In this document: piece after piece, positions 51,465 through 62,779 of the stretch
Layout: every line of letters starts with the position of its first letter
How positions within the stretch are numbered: position 1 is the first letter of the stretch
Source of the DNA: Aphidius gifuensis
Taxonomy: Eukaryota; Arthropoda; Insecta; Hymenoptera; Braconidae
Length of the DNA: 64,000 bases
Reading direction: 5' to 3'
Assembly: GCF_014905175.1 (NCBI RefSeq)
Contig: NC_057792.1
Span: 3,906,001-3,970,000, forward strand
Made by a program: the position numbers and the translations under genes
Notes under the pieces: model-generated
The model's input: only the letters and a program-made list of their open reading frames with translations
Databases searched by the model: none
What the model was told of the DNA's origin: nothing

Positions 51465-51915
51465 TTTTTCTTTGAACAGGAATATAGAATGACGAAGAGG
51501 TATTTGGATTTATTTATGGTTTACCTCCTGTACTTTCTGTTTTCTTGTTATTTTTAAAAAAAATTTAAATTCTCCAATAAAAAGATGAAAAAATAAAAAA
51601 AAACAATTTCTATTTGAACAGGAATATACAACAGGCGAAGAGGTATTTGTTTTTATTCATAGCTTACTACCTGTCCTTCCTGTTTTCTTAATATTAAAAA
51701 AAAAAATGAAAATCCTAAAAAAATATATCAAAAAATAAAAAAAAAATTTATTCTCGAACAGGAGTGTAGAATAAGCGAAGAGGTATTCGATGTTCTTATT
51801 ATTCGAATCTACATCTTTTTTTCTTTCAACTTATAAAAGAAATTCAAATTTTGAAAAAAAAAAATTCATTCTTATCAGGATTACAGAATGACTGGAGCGG
51901 TATTTTCGGAACTTC
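51465..51915 (-). repeat. decayed satellite copies in inverted orientation
   Basis: Four segments begin with GAACAGG or ATCAGG (51474, 51616, 51756, about 51874), followed by ATAGAA...CGAAGAGGTATTT. The first two then have ACCTCCTGT or ACTACCTGTCC. This is the reverse complement of the satellite unit in the same internal order, with spacings near 142, 140 and 118. Divergence is far higher than in the forward array, so these are older copies. Confidence 0.8.
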
Positions 51916-51951
51916 TTCTTTATTTTTTTAAATCATGTTAATTATTTGAAC

Positions 51952-52015
51952 AAGTATCAATTCAAATACATCACTTATTTCTGAAATTTAAATTTAATAA
52001 ATTGAATTGATACTT
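51952..52015. repeat. perfect 14-bp inverted repeat
   Basis: AAGTATCAATTCAA (51952-51965) and its exact reverse complement (52002-52015), separated by 36 bp, right at the outer edge of the inverted satellite copies. It could be a cruciform or the remnant end of an element. Confidence 0.85.
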
Positions 52016-53873
52016 AATTCTGTAAACGAAATCCAAAGAAACTATATAAACTGCCAGTTTTTAATTTATCATCATCATTCATTTTATATATTTACTCAAA
52101 CCTAAATTCATTCATAAAATTTATATCCTTTCTATTGAAATTTATAATTTGGTTGTTCACGTTTTTGATGTAATTTACGAGAAGGAATAATATGCGATTT
52201 CCTTGTTGTATAATAATAACACGATTTATGTTGTACAAAAAAAAACTTATTTTTTCTATCGCATTTATCATATTGACAGTCATCACTACAACTATGTACA
52301 TGCAAACAGTCAAGTGTCATGTTATAAACATGAATATATAATGATCGATAAATATTTTAATAATCCTATCAATAATTTAGAATCTAATTAAAAAATACAA
52401 ATATCAATTAAAAAATAATACATAAATTATATCTTATTATTTCAATGTTTGTTTATGTTTCCATGGATTTAATAAACGTACTTGTTGTAACCCTGACCTA
52501 GGTTTGTCCATCACCAGGGTCGATATTGCGGTTTGCAATAAATTCGCTATAGTATAAACCAGTATAAACAACTTTTTAGATAGCTCAACTTGAGCAGTGA
52601 TCAGTCAACAAGGATACCAAGTGATCAGTCCTTCAAACCGGTTTATTATTCCTTCTGGATTAGTCCATTGAAAAATGTAAGTTATGACCTTGTAATCAGA
52701 AAAAAAAAACATTATTATAAACAATATATAAACTTGATTATTTTCATTTAGATTTTCATTATAAACAAAATAGATAGTTTTATAATTAATATATTATAAA
52801 AAATATTTATATACGTATTTAAAAATACGTAGCTTTCATTTTTTTTTTTTTTTAAAAAAAAACAAACAAATAGAAAATTATTAGGACATAATTGTTTTCC
52901 GGGATTGTTACGTAATAGCAACATACAGATACTTCTCTTACTGAGTAGAAAAAATGCAAATTGCATTGCGTGGTAGCTGTGCAATTAGACTTTGTTAAAG
53001 TTTATATTTTTTTTTCTCTACTCAACCATCAACTATATACAAGACAATAATAAAACATTGAGGAAATATTTTTCTTAATAAAATAATTCATTTATATAAG
53101 AAAAATATAAACAATTTAACAATAAAAGTATATAAATTATTTTAGCTGACAGTATTTATGAAGGTCAGTATACTCAACAAGTAATCCTTGATAATATTAA
53201 TTGATTTTCTTGCAAATATTAAATTATCAATAACATACATGTATTATATAAATCGATTTAAACTAAATCATTTACAAAATGTATCATACGTTTAATTTAC
53301 TATTGAAATAAAATTATAGATTTAGTTTTAAAAATAGTTATGACCATGAATAAAAAATCAAGTCCAAAGTAAGAATGAAAAATAAAAGTGATTACATTGT
53401 TGTTGATCGTTTTGTTTTTTTTTCTTATTTTTATAAAAAAAAAATGAATTAATTAACACCATACGTCATGTTGTCATTATAATGTAAATGATCCTTTATT
53501 TTTTAAAATAATCAAAACAACATTTTTTTATCAAAATTCAAATGAACGATAAAAAATTTTCGTTGAAAAACAACTTGTTTATACGTCAGCATGTATTTTG
53601 CAAAAATTAAAAAAATAAAAATAATAAAGTTGTTATGTAGAGAGACTAAAGTCACTATTGGTTTATATAAATTTGATATCTGAGTAGGGAGTCTATTTGT
53701 CGGAGAGTCTCTGGACAAGAATCATAAGATTTTTATTTGCAGTTATTTGCTGAAAGTACATCGTTGCAGTGTTGAAGCATTAGTTTAAAAATTTCTGTAT
53801 TATTTTTTAAATTAGCTCAATTAAATTTAAAAATAAAACTATAAATTAAAAATAAAAATTATTATATCAAACA
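52016..53873 (+). other. intergenic DNA with a possible leader exon
   Basis: Mostly AT-rich. A balanced patch at 52490-52676 has two TCAGTC initiator-type motifs (in AGTGATCAGTC and again 20-30 bp on) and ends in a gtaagt donor at 52677. A ttttatttgcag acceptor-like site ends at about 53741, about 130 bp before the next start codon. The two could define an untranslated first exon of the mpaB-like gene. Inference only. Confidence 0.3.
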
Positions 53874-55504
53874 ATGACGACAATAATTGTGGAAAACTTG
53901 ACAAATGTCAATGAAAAAAATGATCTAAAATCATTTGAAAACATCACAAGTGAAAATTACAAAATCAATTCAGATTTTAAAATAAATAAACTCAATATTT
54001 TAAGTGATTTAAAAAATAATAATATACTAATTGAAATATTATTAAATCCTGATGTACAAAAAATTATTGAAGAATCAATATCATCAATTGAAAATGATGA
54101 TAAATTGAATAAAAATTTTGACAGGCAAAAATATTTTGAAGAATTAATTGAAGCTAATTATCCAAATTTACCAAAAACACTTGTTCCCTTGACAACTGGA
54201 ATAACACTACCCGGTGATTGTGGTAGAAATGCAGATGACATACCAGATTGGCTTGATCATGATAAATTTTTAAAAGGTCAACGTTTTGCTATGGATAATT
54301 TATTTGGTATAAGTTTTGCTGAGATGTTATCTTTATTTGTTTTATATTCATTTGAGGAGGGTTTGAAACCCATTATAATGACTCAAAATTCATCAAAACC
54401 TTATGAAGCATTTAAAAGGTAAAATTACATATAATTATTTTAATATTATTCTAAATTAAATTTCGAATATTTGACAGATTCTTGTCAACTGGAAATAGAG
54501 TGAGAAATTGGTATACAAGTGATATTTGGAAAAAAGGAACACCAGGATATAATGACATAGAAATTGTCAGAAAAATGCATGGAAATGTTAGAAATAGATT
54601 AGAAAAATTAACTAAAAATGAAATTGATAATGCTGCTAAAATAATACCTGCTTTATCAAAAAAAACAAATATAACAATTGATGATTTTCGTGATTGTTGT
54701 GAAGCTCCTAAAATTGGACAGTGTCCATTTACATCGGATGCATATCGTTTAAATAAAATAAAAGGATTAAATCAAACTGAAATGTCAATAACACATTGGG
54801 CATTTATTGGATTTACAATTAGTTATCCAGAATATTTTGGTATTCATGATGCAAAAGATGAAGATCTTGATGCATTTTGTCACATGTGGAGAGGAATTGG
54901 ATATCGTCTTGGTATTGATGATAAGTAATTAATTTATTAAATTAAATTTATGACTTATTGCAGCTGCTGTTTATTTATTTATTTATCTACTTTTTTTATT
55001 ATTTGTTTTCTGTTTTAGATATAATTTTTGTCAAGGTAGTTTGACAGAAATTAGAGATCGTTCAAATGATCTTTTGGAATTTTGGGCAAAACCTCTATTT
55101 AGAAATGTCACTCCAGAATGGGAACATATGATGAGATGTCTCATTGAAGGTATTGGATATTATACACCGGGTTTAGATTATGACACTTCTTTATTTTACT
55201 TGTGTAATATATTAAATTGTAAAATGCCAAGATTTCAATCTTCAATGAGTTTATTATCTTACGCCAAATATCGACTAACAAAGTGAGTATTTCATATCTA
55301 TTTTTTTTTTTAAAACTTTTAATTAATTTAACTAAATTTTTTTATTAAATTTTCAGAACTTTATTTTTGTATTTATTTCGAATTCCTGGGATACGAAATT
55401 ATATGAATGAAAAAGTAATACGTAATGTTGATGCAGCAAATAATTATGATGAAAATAAACATGCTGAATTACAAAAAAAATCAACAAAGTCAATGAACAC
55501 ATAA
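53874..55504 (+). CDS. ER-bound oxygenase mpaB-like / DUF2236 (latex-clearing-protein fold) protein
   Basis: Four exons: 53874-54418, 54478-54924, 55019-55282, 55357-55504 (TAA), each joining in phase 2, 467 residues. The family contains haem-dependent oxygenases such as bacterial rubber oxygenase Lcp and fungal MpaB; insect members are uncharacterised. The first 80 residues are Asn/Lys-rich and probably disordered. The domain runs from about residue 95 to 440. Visible family features are GQRFAMDNLFGI, AFKRFLSTG, IVRKMHGNVRNR (H216, candidate haem-region His), MSITHWAFIGFTISYPEYFG (H288) and FCHMWRGIGYRLGID (H317, R320). No signal peptide is seen. Substrate unknown. The ATG at 53874 is preceded by an AT-rich leader. 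Confidence 0.85.
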
Positions 55505-56148
55505 TAAAAATAAATTCTCTTAAATTTTAATTTTTTTCAAGTAATTTTAAATCATTTGTAAATATTTTTTTAAATGAAATTAAATTACGAAAAAATTATT
55601 GTATTATAAATTATATTTTTTTCGATAAATAAATATTTCGAAAAACAAATTATTGAATTATTGTAATTTCGAATTAAAAATATTTCGAAATATTTCATAA
55701 AGATGTCGTGTATTGAGAATTCTCGTCTCTCTTCTCTCTCTCTCGACATTGACATTCGTAATAATAATAATAATAAAAAGAGAGAGAAGACGACGCGACG
55801 CCAGAAGCCACCAGATTTATCCAATATTATCATTTATTCATACCTGCTCATCACCGGCATATTGAAAAAAAGTAAGAAAATACAAAATAAATTATCTTTT
55901 CACTATTTAAAAATATACTTGCATAAAAATTATCCTATTTTATTGTTTTAATTAAATTATTAATCTTTTTCAATATTTCATTAAAAATTATCTCTATAAA
56001 TCTCGAAAAAAATTTCATAATTATCTCTATTAAACAAGCCATCGTCTATTCCAGAAACTTCCACACATAAGCCATTTTATTATTTCTCTCTTTCTATTAA
56101 TTGTTTGATATTAATTGTAAATTTAATTTTGTTTAATTAAAGATCAAG
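55505..56148 (+). promoter_or_regulatory. mpaB-like 3' end and cyclophilin promoter/leader
   Basis: Contains pyrimidine/purine tracts (TCTCTCTTCTCTCTCTCTCG at about 55725 and AGAGAGAGAAGACGACGCG at about 55780) typical of GAGA-type promoter elements. A gtaaga donor-like site lies at 55872 and an aag acceptor-like site ends at 56142, suggesting a spliced 5' leader. An ATG frame at 55703 would join the cyclophilin start out of frame, so it is a possible uORF and not a targeting sequence. Confidence 0.4.
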
Positions 56149-56811
56149 ATGGGTTTACCAAGAGTTTTCTTCGACATGACTGTTGACAATCAACCAGCCG
56201 GTCGTATTGTCATTGAGGTAATTAATTATTTATATTAACATAAAATATCTTTGGACAATTAATTAATTAAAATAAAAAACTTACAGCTCAGAAGTGATGT
56301 TGTTCCAAAAACAGCTGAAAATTTCCGTGCATTGTGTACTGGTGAAAAGGGTATTGGTTACAAAGGCAGTATTTTCCATCGTATTATTCCAAATTTCATG
56401 TGCCAAGGTGGTGATTTCACTAATCATGATGGAACTGGTGGAAAATCAATCTATGGACGTAAATTTGAAGGTAAATTTATAACCACAATAATTAATTTAT
56501 CATTTAAAAAAAAAATAGTTATTGTTTTAATTATGTTATTTATAATATTTACATTTTTTTTTTTAGATGAAAACTTTGACTTGAAACATACTGGACCTGG
56601 TGTATTGTCAATGGCTAATGCTGGTAAAAATACCAATGGTTCTCAATTTTTCATTACAACAGTTAAAACAAGCTGGTTGGACAATGCTCATGTTGTTTTT
56701 GGCCAAGTTGTTGAGGGTATGGATGTTGTTAAACAACTCGAAGGTTATGGCACCCAAAGTGGCAAGACATCAAAAAAAATTGTCATTGCTGATTGTGGAC
56801 AACTTTCATAA
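56149..56811 (+). CDS. Cyp1: Cyclophilin A-type peptidyl-prolyl cis-trans isomerase
   Basis: Catalyses cis-trans isomerisation of prolyl bonds; cytosolic form. Exons: 56149-56217, 56287-56470, 56567-56811 (TAA), 165 residues, the same length as human PPIA. Active-site residues are all present and co-numbered: H54-R55 in FHRIIPNFMCQGGD with F60, M61, Q63; Q111 and F113 in NTNGSQFFITT; W121-L122 in SWLDNAHVVFG; H126. The sequence MGLPRVFFDMTVDN closely resembles Drosophila Cyp1 after its presequence. No mitochondrial presequence is encoded in frame upstream here. High constitutive expression is usual for this family. Confidence 0.97.
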
Positions 56812-57096
56812 ATTAAAAACAATTTAATATTTTGAAAAAACTTCTTTTTTTTTTATTCTACTATATACTTTCCTCTGTTACATTTCAAAAATAATAAAAA
56901 TAATAATACATGATTTGAATTAAAATTTTGAATGTATTTTTATTTTCAAATTAATAAATGTCCATCACAATACACAGTATATATATTTATTCGTGTTTTT
57001 TTTTTTGTTATTATTTAAATTGATTTAATGTTGATAAAAATAATATTTATATTAATTTATATATTTCACATATACTTTGTTTTATTCAGCTTTCAG

Positions 57097-58997
57097 TCAT
57101 GAATCATCATCAAGACTAATTATAGAAGTATATTCTTCATCATGAACCTGTTGACAAGATTAAAATGATAATATTTATATTAATTTAAAAAAGATAATTA
57201 ATAATTTTGTTATTCACCTCATCAATATGTTCAACACCTTCTAGAATAATTCCATTTTGAGGAATTTCAGTATCATTATCAATATAGGCAATAGAAATAT
57301 CAGAAGTCTAAAAATTAAATACAAAAAATAATTAATTAAAGACAAAAAAAGATAATAATAAAATAAATAATACATAAACTTACACCACATATTGAATAAT
57401 CATTTTCATCATCAATTGCATTTATATCAATAATTTCATTTTCAATTTGTTTATTATTAGTATTATTTTCACTGTTAATAATATTTTGTTGTTTATTTTT
57501 TTTTTTATTATTATTAAAATGTTGTAATCTTCTCCATATTGTTGTTTTTGGTATACCATATTTTATTGATGCAGCAGCTTGTGATAATTTATCATTTTTA
57601 CATGCAGCAACAGCTTCTTCAAGTTGAGCTTTTTTATATGCTTCATTAGCTGTTTTTCTTTTTTTCCAAAATGAACTTGGTAATTTTCCTTCATCAATAA
57701 GTCTTGCTTTATCTCTAAATAATGTTGTTTTTGGTACTTTATATTCAATTGATACTTTTGTTAAATTTTCACCTCTTTTTAATGCTTCAATAGCAGCTTT
57801 TCTTTTTTCTGATGCATATATTTTTTTTTTATCAGTTCTAATAATACGATAACCATCTTTTTGTATTCTTCTCCATAATACTGTTTTTGGTATTCTAAAT
57901 ATTTCAGATGCATTTTGTAATGATGAACCTTTTAATACAGCTGATATTGCACCATCCATAGTTTCTGCTGAATATTCATTTCTTGGTGCATGTAATGGTA
58001 TTTGCATTGTTTTAGCACGCATATATAATGTTGAACGTGGTATACCATTTTTAGATGCTGCTTCAATTAATGACATACCATTTTTTATATCTTTTAATGC
58101 TGATTCTAACATTTCTTTACTGTATTCACGTTTTAAATGTTCTTTTCTACGTTTTTTTTTTTTATTAATTGTATCATTATTTAATTGTATTTCATTTATT
58201 ATATTATTTTGTGGCTCTTCTTGTTCATTATCATTTATTTCATCATTATAATTATCAGTATCATCATTATTATCATTATTATCATTAATCTCATTTTGTA
58301 TATTAAATGTTTCATCTAATATTTCTTCATTATCTGATGATATAAATTCACCCAAGGCTTCTTGAGAATCATCACATATATCCTTTGTAATTAACGTTGT
58401 AGTATCAGCACCAACAACATCATCATTATCATCATCATTAATTTCATCAAGCTAAAAAAACAAAAGGCCAGTTAATCAATGATATTAATATATTTTTATA
58501 TAAATTAATAATTAAACATACTTTAATTATGACATCAATTTGAAATAAAAATGCAGCTTCTTGAAAACTTTTAAGATCATCTGGAAATTTTCCAGAATAA
58601 CACCAATCAATTATAAGCCTGACATCATGAGCACTGATACCACATATTATTATTGTTGGATTATCATCTTTAGCATCATTTAATAAATCCTAATAATTTA
58701 ATAACATATTATTATTAAATAATTAACTTATCAATAAGATAATAAATAAATAAAAATAAAAACATGATTTGTTTATCAACATACTTGAAATAATGTGCTG
58801 TATGAACAAAGTACAATACGATGTGCATAAATATGTTCACCATCAACAACCAGTGTCACATCAACCATTGAATTTTCTTTGAATAATTGTGATGCCACTG
58901 ATAACATATAATCATTATGATCAGGCCATTTTAACAAATAACAATTATCTATGTTTTCTTGTAGTTGCTGTTGTTGTTGATTATCAGATATAGCCAT
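57097..58997 (-). CDS. BTB-domain protein with four pipsqueak (PSQ) helix-turn-helix motifs
   Basis: Exons in transcript order: 58997-58785, 58689-58522, 58451-57384, 57307-57218, 57147-57097 (TGA), all phase 0, about 529 residues. A short poly-Gln precedes a BTB/POZ domain (about 18-127; YLLKWPDHNDYMLSVASQLF, VDVTLVVDGEHIYAHRIVLC) for dimerisation. Next come an Asp/Asn-rich acidic linker, a KKKKRRK nuclear signal (about 224-230), and four PSQ motifs at about 233-274, 284-327, 336-377 and 394-439. Each ends in a (V/I)PK/RST(T)L-W/Y-R type recognition helix (GIPRSTLYMRAK, RIPKTVLWRRIQ, KVPKTTLFRDKA, GIPKTTIWRRLQ). Four motifs is the arrangement of Drosophila Pipsqueak, but the BTB is divergent from the usual LRWNNHQ type, so orthology is uncertain. 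Probable nuclear DNA-binding/chromatin regulator. Confidence 0.9.
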
Positions 58998-59433
58998 GCT
59001 GTTTCAATTTCGTTTCTTTTCTCCAGTTATAAATGTCAAAAATATACACTGATATTTTGATAATAATAAACAAAATAGATTTTAGATATATAAAAGGAAC
59101 TTGGAATAGGAATCTCTCTCTAAATTTTGGCATCCATCTTTGTTATTTATTAATTGTAGTTCAATATTAGTGGCGCTATTAACACATCAGTCATCTACTT
59201 TATCGATAATATAATTAAAAAAATAAAAAATAAACAAAAAATTCATAAAAGATTGAAATAACAACAATATATATAAATAATAATAAATATAAAGCAGACG
59301 ATCCGATTACTCTTTATCCAAATTCAAAGCTTGCATATTTTTTTATCATTAAGAAACACTCCACTTGAATAAGATAAAAAATTTTTTAATAAAATTAAAG
59401 CATACTTATTAATTCATTTTGTATCACATAAAA
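58998..59433. promoter_or_regulatory. divergent promoter region between BTB-PSQ and S28 protease genes
   Basis: 436 bp separate the two opposite start codons and must hold both promoters and leaders. AT-rich, with a less biased block at 59095-59200. No clear TATA/Inr pair can be assigned to either side. Confidence 0.5.
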
Positions 59434-61159
59434 ATGAAAATTTTAATAATATTTTGTTTAATTATTATTTGTAATTTTGATTGTATATTTGGATGGCGTT
59501 CATTTTTACGTGGAAAAAGTAAAAATGGTAATATTGGTGCTCCAATTTTATCTAAAGAATATGAGCTACCAGAAGATATGTGGTTTCAACAAAATTTAGA
59601 TCATTTTGATCCAACAAATATGCAAACATGGCAACAGGTAATTAAATAAAAAAAGTTTTTATATTTAATTTAAATTATTTAATTAATTATTATATCTAGA
59701 GATACTTTAAAAATGCTGAAAATTACAAACATGGTGGACCAATTTTCTTGATGATTGGCGGTGAAGGTGAAGCAAGTGCTAAATGGATGCTGGAGGGTCA
59801 ATGGATTGAATATGCTAAACAATATCAAGCAATGTGTTTTCAATTGGAGCATAGATACTATGGCAAGAGTCATCCAACTGCGTGAGTTGATGATAACAAT
59901 AATAATTAATTTTTATTATTCATCATAATCTTGTTCTATTTATAAATTTATTTATAAATTGTCTTTTTAGTGACTTGAGTGTTAAAAATCTCAAGTATTT
60001 ATCTTCAGAACAAGCACTTGCTGATTTGGCATATTTTATAACTGGAATGACACATTTAAATCAAATACCAAAAGATAGTAAATGGATTGTATTTGGTGGT
60101 TCTTATCCTGGCTCACTTGCTGCCTGGATGAGAATGAAATATCCACATTTAGTTCATGGTGCTGTATCAACAAGTGGTCCACTTCTAGCTCAAATTGATT
60201 TTCAACAGTATTATGTTGTTGTTGAGGACTCATTGAGAACACATTCACAGGCATGTGTTGATACAATTATCAATGCAACACAACAAATTCATGTTATGTT
60301 ACGTCATAGAATTGGACAACAAAGTTTAAGTGATAAATTCAAGTAAGTATAAAAATAATTCATCTCTTTTGAGTTATGTTTACTTGATGTTATAATTTCT
60401 TTTTATTTATTTAATATATTTTTAAGATTATGTGATAAAATTGATCCAGTTCAAACAAAGAAAAAAGACATATCAAATCTTTATGAAACACTTGCTGGTA
60501 ATTTTGCTGAAGTTGTCCAGTATAATAAAGATAATCGTAATAGTTCAAAAACATCAAATATTACAATTGATACAGTCTGTGATATTTTAACAAATAATAA
60601 AAATGGAATAAGTGTTGATAGATTAGCAGAAGTATCAAATTTAATTCTAACAGCAAATAATGAAACATGTTTAGATTATAAATATTCAAAAATGATTGAT
60701 GAGTTAAAAAATGTATCATGGAAATCTGAAATGGCTGAAGGTGGACGTCAATGGACATATCAAACATGTACTGAATTTGGATTTTTTCAAACATCAACAG
60801 CACGTCCAAAATTATTCAGTGAAACATTTCCAGCTGATTTTTTTATACAACAATGTGTTGATATATTTGGACCACTTTATAGTATTCATCTTCTTGAAAA
60901 TGCTATTGAAAGAACAAATACATTATATGGTGAATTACATATTAAAACATCAAATACTGTATTTGTTCATGGTTCAATTGATCCATGGCATGCACTTGGA
61001 AAAATAACATCATCAAATCCACAAGTACCAGCTATTTATATTAATGGTACTGCTCATTGTGCAAATATGTATCCAGCATGTAAAAAAGATCCTCAAGAAT
61101 TAATCAAAGCACGACAAGTAGTTGGACAATTAATTGGCCAATGGTTAAAACAATCATAA
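59434..61159 (+). CDS. Secreted/lysosomal S28 serine protease (K12H4.7/PRSS16-like)
   Basis: Exons 59434-59637, 59700-59881, 59971-60342, 60427-61159 (TAA), 496 residues. Family S28 cleaves after proline or acts as tripeptidyl/carboxypeptidase in lysosomes or outside the cell. The signal peptide is residues 1 to about 20 (MKILIIFCLIIICNFDCIFG). Conserved family segments: WFQQNLDHFDP, GGPIFLMIGGEGEAS, LEHRYYGKSHP, LSSEQALADLAYFI. The catalytic triad is S173 in GGSYPGSLAAW, D438 in GSIDPWHALG and H463 in NGTAHCANMYP. Full family length. The start at 59434 is chosen because it opens the hydrophobic signal. Intact and probably active. Confidence 0.95.
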
Positions 61160-61380
61160 ATATTTTCTTTTTTATTAAATATTTTTTTTTTTCTATTCAT
61201 TTTTCTTTTTTAAATAATTTTTTATAAATATTCAAATAATAATAGTTTTAATATTCATTATTATCAATATTCATGTGTTAATTAAATATAAAAATTTAAA
61301 AAAAAAAAAAAAACAATAATAATTGTCATTATTAATTACAAAGCCCAAGTGAATTTAATTTTTTTTTGTTTTCGAAATTC

Positions 61381-62412
61381 TTAATATTGATTGATTACTT
61401 TGGTAATCCATGATTTATACAGCCAGGTTCTGGTGAATACTGATGTTGCTGGTCCTTCATCCTCATCTTGAGCAGAGGTAATAACACCAATTATTTCATT
61501 ATTGTAAACAACTGGTCCACCGCTGTCACCCTTTTAAATTATTAATTAATTATTGAATATTAATTTAAATATTAATGATGAATTTATACAACTTACTTGT
61601 GTAACACCTCCTAGTCTCTGGGGTGTAACACCACAAAAATGTGTTGAATCAATTTCTGAAGGATATAATGCTTGGCATTCTCTATCACTTAATATTTTTA
61701 AAAAAATATATTTCAAATATCGTGATGGAAAATCTGTTTTTAGACTTATAACACCCCATCCACCGATCATTACTTGTTCACCGTGAGGAATATGATCAGT
61801 GCTTGGCAATGAAATTGGACGTCGATACATAGTAAATTCAATTGGATCAGCAAGCTTAAAAAAAAATATATAATATCATATTTAAGATGTTATTTGAAGA
61901 GTAAAATAATTTTTTTTAAATTAATGTACACTCAAATATTATCATTAAATTAATACATACTTTTAATATTGCAATATCATCATTGACCTCTCTGGGTGGA
62001 TCGTAAGTTTCATATAGAATAATCAATTCAACGTCGTGAATTTGACCATTTATTATATCGAGCAAATCATTTGTACCACTTAACACTAATACTTCTGTCT
62101 CGACAATATTTCTTCTTAGACAAACACAGTGAGCTGATGTGAGAACATGTTGACGTGTTATAATACTACCACTACAACTGCCAAAAATTGGTGTTCCAAC
62201 TGATACAAGATATGGAAAATAATTTTCAGTTACAAAATGTCCATCAAATATTTTATTTGGCAATTTTCCATGTACCACTGAAAAAAAAGCAACAAACAAA
62301 CGATTAATTACAAGAATCAATTTTTAAAAATAGATAAACAAAGAAATAAATAATATAATTGATACTTACCAGTTATTAATATTAATAAAATACAAACTAT
62401 AATACGTGGCAT
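61381..62412 (-). CDS. Chymotrypsin-fold (S1) serine protease, lacking the 191-220 disulphide
   Basis: Exons in transcript order: 62412-62370, 62277-61961, 61854-61597, 61530-61381 (TAA), 255 residues. Signal peptide from MPRIIVCILLILIT; activation site probably K23/I24 (NK-IFDG in place of RIVGG). Triad intact: H64 (LTSAHC), D115 (NDDIAIL), S209 (GDSGGPV). The C42-C58 pair (CSGS...AHC) and C168-C182 pair (ECQALYP...HFCG) are kept. Position 191 is Thr and the usual SWG-x-GC strand is replaced by TSAQDEDEG, so C191-C220 and W215 are missing. Position 189 is Gly by counting back from Ser195, which argues against trypsin specificity. Secreted, short, without clip domain. Substrate unknown. Confidence 0.9.
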
Positions 62413-62779
62413 TTTTATTTTATTCAGTTATCAAACAAATTTTTTAAAACGAAACAAAAATGGACGAGTTAATTTTTCTCTTCTTTTTTAACATTTAATT
62501 GATAATATAATTCTGTATCATAAATTATTTTCGTACAACATTTTTTTATCTATAAAATAAACGCGTTTCAAATTTTTTTTTTTTTTTTTGATTTCCTAAT
62601 ATTAAGAGAATGACGTGTATGTCAAGAATAAAACAATATTTACATATTAAATAAAATAAAAAATTTAGAAGAATTAAAATTAATATTGCTTTTTATTCAC
62701 GAACCGAGTCAGTGTCATTAACCCTAACAGGCTAAATAAATGATTAGATTAAATACAGTATTAAATCATTTTTTTTTTT
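62413..62779. other. spacer between S1 protease start and glucosidase stop
   Basis: 367 bp of AT-rich DNA that must contain the promoter of the minus-strand S1 protease and the 3' end of the glucosidase. No TATA or initiator can be confidently assigned. Confidence 0.5.

Noticed and set aside
55703..55951. Upstream ATG frame as a mitochondrial presequence of cyclophilin
   Set aside because: The only evident splice (donor 55872, acceptor ending 56142) joins it out of frame with the cyclophilin ATG, and the peptide is Asn/Lys repeat-like.
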